Positions 6,909 through 8,293 of a stretch of 8,293 nt of DNA are shown one piece after another. The stretch lies in NCBI GenBank assembly GCA_049303435.1, contig JBAQNC010000212.1, positions 1 through 8,293 of the forward strand. Direction: 5' to 3'. Position numbers and translations under genes: made by a program. Within the stretch, counting starts at the first letter, position 1; each line of letters starts with the position of its first letter. The notes under the pieces were generated by a model that saw only the letters and a list, made by a program, of their open reading frames with translations, was not told where the DNA came from and did no database searches. Source of the stretch: Parvibaculum sp049303435. Lineage in GTDB: Bacteria; Pseudomonadota; Alphaproteobacteria; Parvibaculales; Parvibaculaceae.

Positions 6909-7721
6909 GTGGACGTTGTGCGCGTTGAAAGAAATGGCTCAGTGACGACGGTTATTTTGAGCCGTCCGGATGTGCGGAATGCGGTGGATCGACCCACTGC
7001 GGAGGCGCTGGCGAACGCCTTTCTCGAATTCGAACAGGATGACGAGGCACAGGTTGCCGTCTTTGCAGGCGATCATGGAACTTTCTGCGCCGGCGCCGAT
7101 CTGAAAGCGGTTGCCGCAGGTGAAAGCCAGCGCGGTAATCTGATCGTGAACCCTGGCACCTCGCTCGATTTTGATCGTCTGGCGACGGATGGGCCGATGG
7201 GGCCTTCGCGTATGGTGCTTTCAAAGCCGGTCATCGGGGCGATCTCGGGCTTTGCGGTCGCTGGCGGCCTCGAGTTGGCGCTCTGGTGCGATATGCGCGT
7301 GGTCGAAGAGGATGCCGTTCTCGGCGTGTTCTGCCGACGGTGGGGTGTGCCGCTGATCGATGGGGGTACTGTGCGTTTGCCGCGTCTGATCGGTCATTCC
7401 CGCGCGATGGATATGATCCTGACGGGCCGTGCCGTCTCTGCGGAGGAAGCGCTCGGTATGGGCCTTGCCAATCGCGTTGTGCCAAAGGGACAGGCGCGCG
7501 CAGAGGCGGAAAAACTTGCGACCGAGATTGCCCGTTTTCCGCAAACCTGCCTCAGGGGCGACCGCATGTCAGCTTATGAACAATGGGATTTGCCTTATGA
7601 TCGCGCTTTGGCGAATGAGTTTGATCATGGTCGCAAAGTGCTTTCGACTGGTGAAACAGTGAAAGGAGCGGCGCGCTTTGCGGCGGGGAAGGGACGAGGC
7701 GGACGTTTTGACGAAATCTGA
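6909..7721 (+). CDS. Crotonase-superfamily protein (enoyl-CoA hydratase/isomerase-like), second catalytic Glu replaced by Cys
   Basis: A 270-residue protein starting at GTG. The crotonase fold is shown by the first oxyanion-hole/CoA segment TFCAGADLKAV (58-68) and the second segment ISGFAVAGGLELALWCDMRV (112-131). The continuation is AVLGVFCRRWGVPLIDGG and VRLPRLIG, then LTGRAVSAEEALGMGLANRVV. Crotonases act on acyl-CoA thioesters in the cytoplasm. Aligned by eye on rat mitochondrial enoyl-CoA hydratase, Glu144 corresponds to E122 and Gly141 to G119. Glu164 falls on C142 in the GVFCRRWG motif. A standard syn-hydratase reaction through two Glu residues is therefore doubtful, and the true reaction (isomerase, hydrolase, decarboxylase or other) is open. 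The same VFCRRWGVPLIDGGTVRLPRL signature is familiar from a subgroup of actinobacterial and proteobacterial proteins generally named enoyl-CoA hydratase. The last 14 bases overlap the proposed ccmA start, so the two genes are probably co-transcribed. Confidence 0.92.
   Translation: MDVVRVERNGSVTTVILSRPDVRNAVDRPTAEALANAFLEFEQDDEAQVAVFAGDHGTFCAGADLKAVAAGESQRGNLIVNPGTSLDFDRLATDGPMGPSRMVLSKPVIGAISGFAVAGGLELALWCDMRVVEEDAVLGVFCRRWGVPLIDGGTVRLPRLIGHSRAMDMILTGRAVSAEEALGMGLANRVVPKGQARAEAEKLATEIARFPQTCLRGDRMSAYEQWDLPYDRALANEFDHGRKVLSTGETVKGAARFAAGKGRGGRFDEI
7696..7699 (+). promoter_or_regulatory. Candidate Shine-Dalgarno of ccmA inside the crotonase gene
   Basis: GAGG lies 8 bases before TTG 7708. A rival pair exists: AAGGAG (7663-7668) followed after 9 bases by TTG 7678, which would add ten residues (LRRGRDEADV). 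The frame is closed upstream by TGA at 7660-7662, so the start must lie after that. No ATG or GTG was found before the first beta strand of the protein. Confidence 0.4.
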
Positions 7722-8293
7722 GGGCCAGTTCCCGCTTCGGCTCGTTGCCCGGGATCTCACTTGCCAGCGCGGCGGACGCATCGTTTTTCGCGATGTTTCC
7801 TTCTCCCTCGACGCGGGCGAGGTGCTTGTCGTCACTGGCCCAAATGGGGCAGGCAAATCGAGTCTCTTGCGGCAGTTGGCAGGTCTCGTGGACGTCGCAG
7901 CGGGCCGTATTTTTCTTGAAGGCGGGCAGACAGACGCCACCTTGGCTGAGCAGGCCCATTATATCGGCCATCTCGATGCGCTGAAGGCGGCGATGTCGGT
8001 TCGCGAAACGGCCGAATTCTGGGCCGGATTTCTGGGGGGCACGCAGGAAAATATAGATCGGGCGTTTGAGGTCTTTGACGTCGCTCCCTTGCGTGACCTG
8101 CCCGTCGCATATCTTTCGGCGGGTCAGCGACGACGCCTGACCTTGTCGCGGCTTTTGATCGCGCCGCGTGCGCTCTGGCTGCTCGATGAGCCCAGTGTGG
8201 CGCTTGATGCGGCAAGTCTCGAGCGTCTTGTCAGCGCGATGGAAGCCCACCTTGCGGGAGGTGGGCTTATCGTTGCCGCTACGCATCAGCCGC
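7708..8293 (+). CDS. ccmA: Heme exporter / cytochrome c maturation ABC ATPase CcmA (3' end outside window)
   Basis: The frame reads to the window end with about 195 residues visible; the family is about 200-215 long, so little is missing. It is the ATPase of the CcmABCD system, which releases heme-loaded CcmE for attachment to c-type cytochromes on the periplasmic side. Visible motifs are LVARDLTCQRGGRIVF at the N-terminus, Walker A GPNGAGKSS (44-52), HYIGHLDALK with MSVRETAEFW (a CcmA hallmark), signature LSAGQRRR (136-143), Walker B ALWLLDEPS (D160, E161) and the H-loop histidine 193 in ATHQP. The start is uncertain: TTG 7708 is preferred, with TTG 7678 as alternative. Both overlap the crotonase gene, which suggests translational coupling. 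ccmB, ccmC and further ccm genes are expected just downstream. In Bradyrhizobium the corresponding cyc genes lie beside acnA; here a crotonase gene stands between them. Confidence 0.95.
   Translation, partial: MTKSEGQFPLRLVARDLTCQRGGRIVFRDVSFSLDAGEVLVVTGPNGAGKSSLLRQLAGLVDVAAGRIFLEGGQTDATLAEQAHYIGHLDALKAAMSVRETAEFWAGFLGGTQENIDRAFEVFDVAPLRDLPVAYLSAGQRRRLTLSRLLIAPRALWLLDEPSVALDAASLERLVSAMEAHLAGGGLIVAATHQP

Noticed and set aside
7552..8286. Minus-strand frame (244 codons) at the right end
   Set aside because: It is antisense to the crotonase 3' end and ccmA, whose Walker and signature motifs are clear.

Overview
The window looks like a chromosomal segment of an alphaproteobacterium, most likely in the Hyphomicrobiales (Rhizobiales). 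The basis is the GC-rich coding bias, a cytochrome c maturation gene (ccmA) next to an aconitase A gene (a neighbourhood known from Bradyrhizobium and relatives), and an ABC-export operon of the GldF/GldG/DUF4340 type as found in proteobacteria. No rRNA, tRNA, CRISPR, insertion sequence or phage gene was seen.

Layout, left to right. (1) Positions 3-3331, plus strand, hold the end of an operon. It comprises the C-terminal part of an ABC-2/GldF-like permease, a GldG-like auxiliary protein anchored at both ends, and a DUF4340 protein. The genes overlap or are separated by 3 bases, so they are probably co-transcribed and form an envelope-located transport or gliding-type ABC complex of unknown substrate. 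(2) Positions 3385-3414 hold a perfect 13-bp hairpin between convergent genes that can terminate both. (3) Positions 3434-6652, minus strand, hold aconitate hydratase A. All catalytic-core motifs are present. It carries an unusual, roughly 183-residue, almost pure Lys/Ala/Pro/Val/Thr N-terminal extension resembling a histone H1 C-terminal tail. (4) Positions 6653-6908 are the divergent control region. (5) Positions 6909-7721, plus strand, hold a crotonase-superfamily protein that keeps the oxyanion hole and first catalytic Glu but has Cys in place of the second catalytic Glu. (6) Positions 7708-8293, plus strand, hold the heme-exporter/cytochrome c maturation ATPase CcmA, starting inside the end of the crotonase gene and cut off by the window end.

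The main object of interest is the histone-tail-like extension on aconitase. The core has no start codon of its own at the normal position, and a good Shine-Dalgarno sits in front of the extended start. The extension therefore appears to be genuinely translated rather than a wrongly chosen start. Its role is unknown. Binding to nucleic acid or another polyanion by a TCA-cycle iron-sulfur enzyme is the simplest hypothesis.
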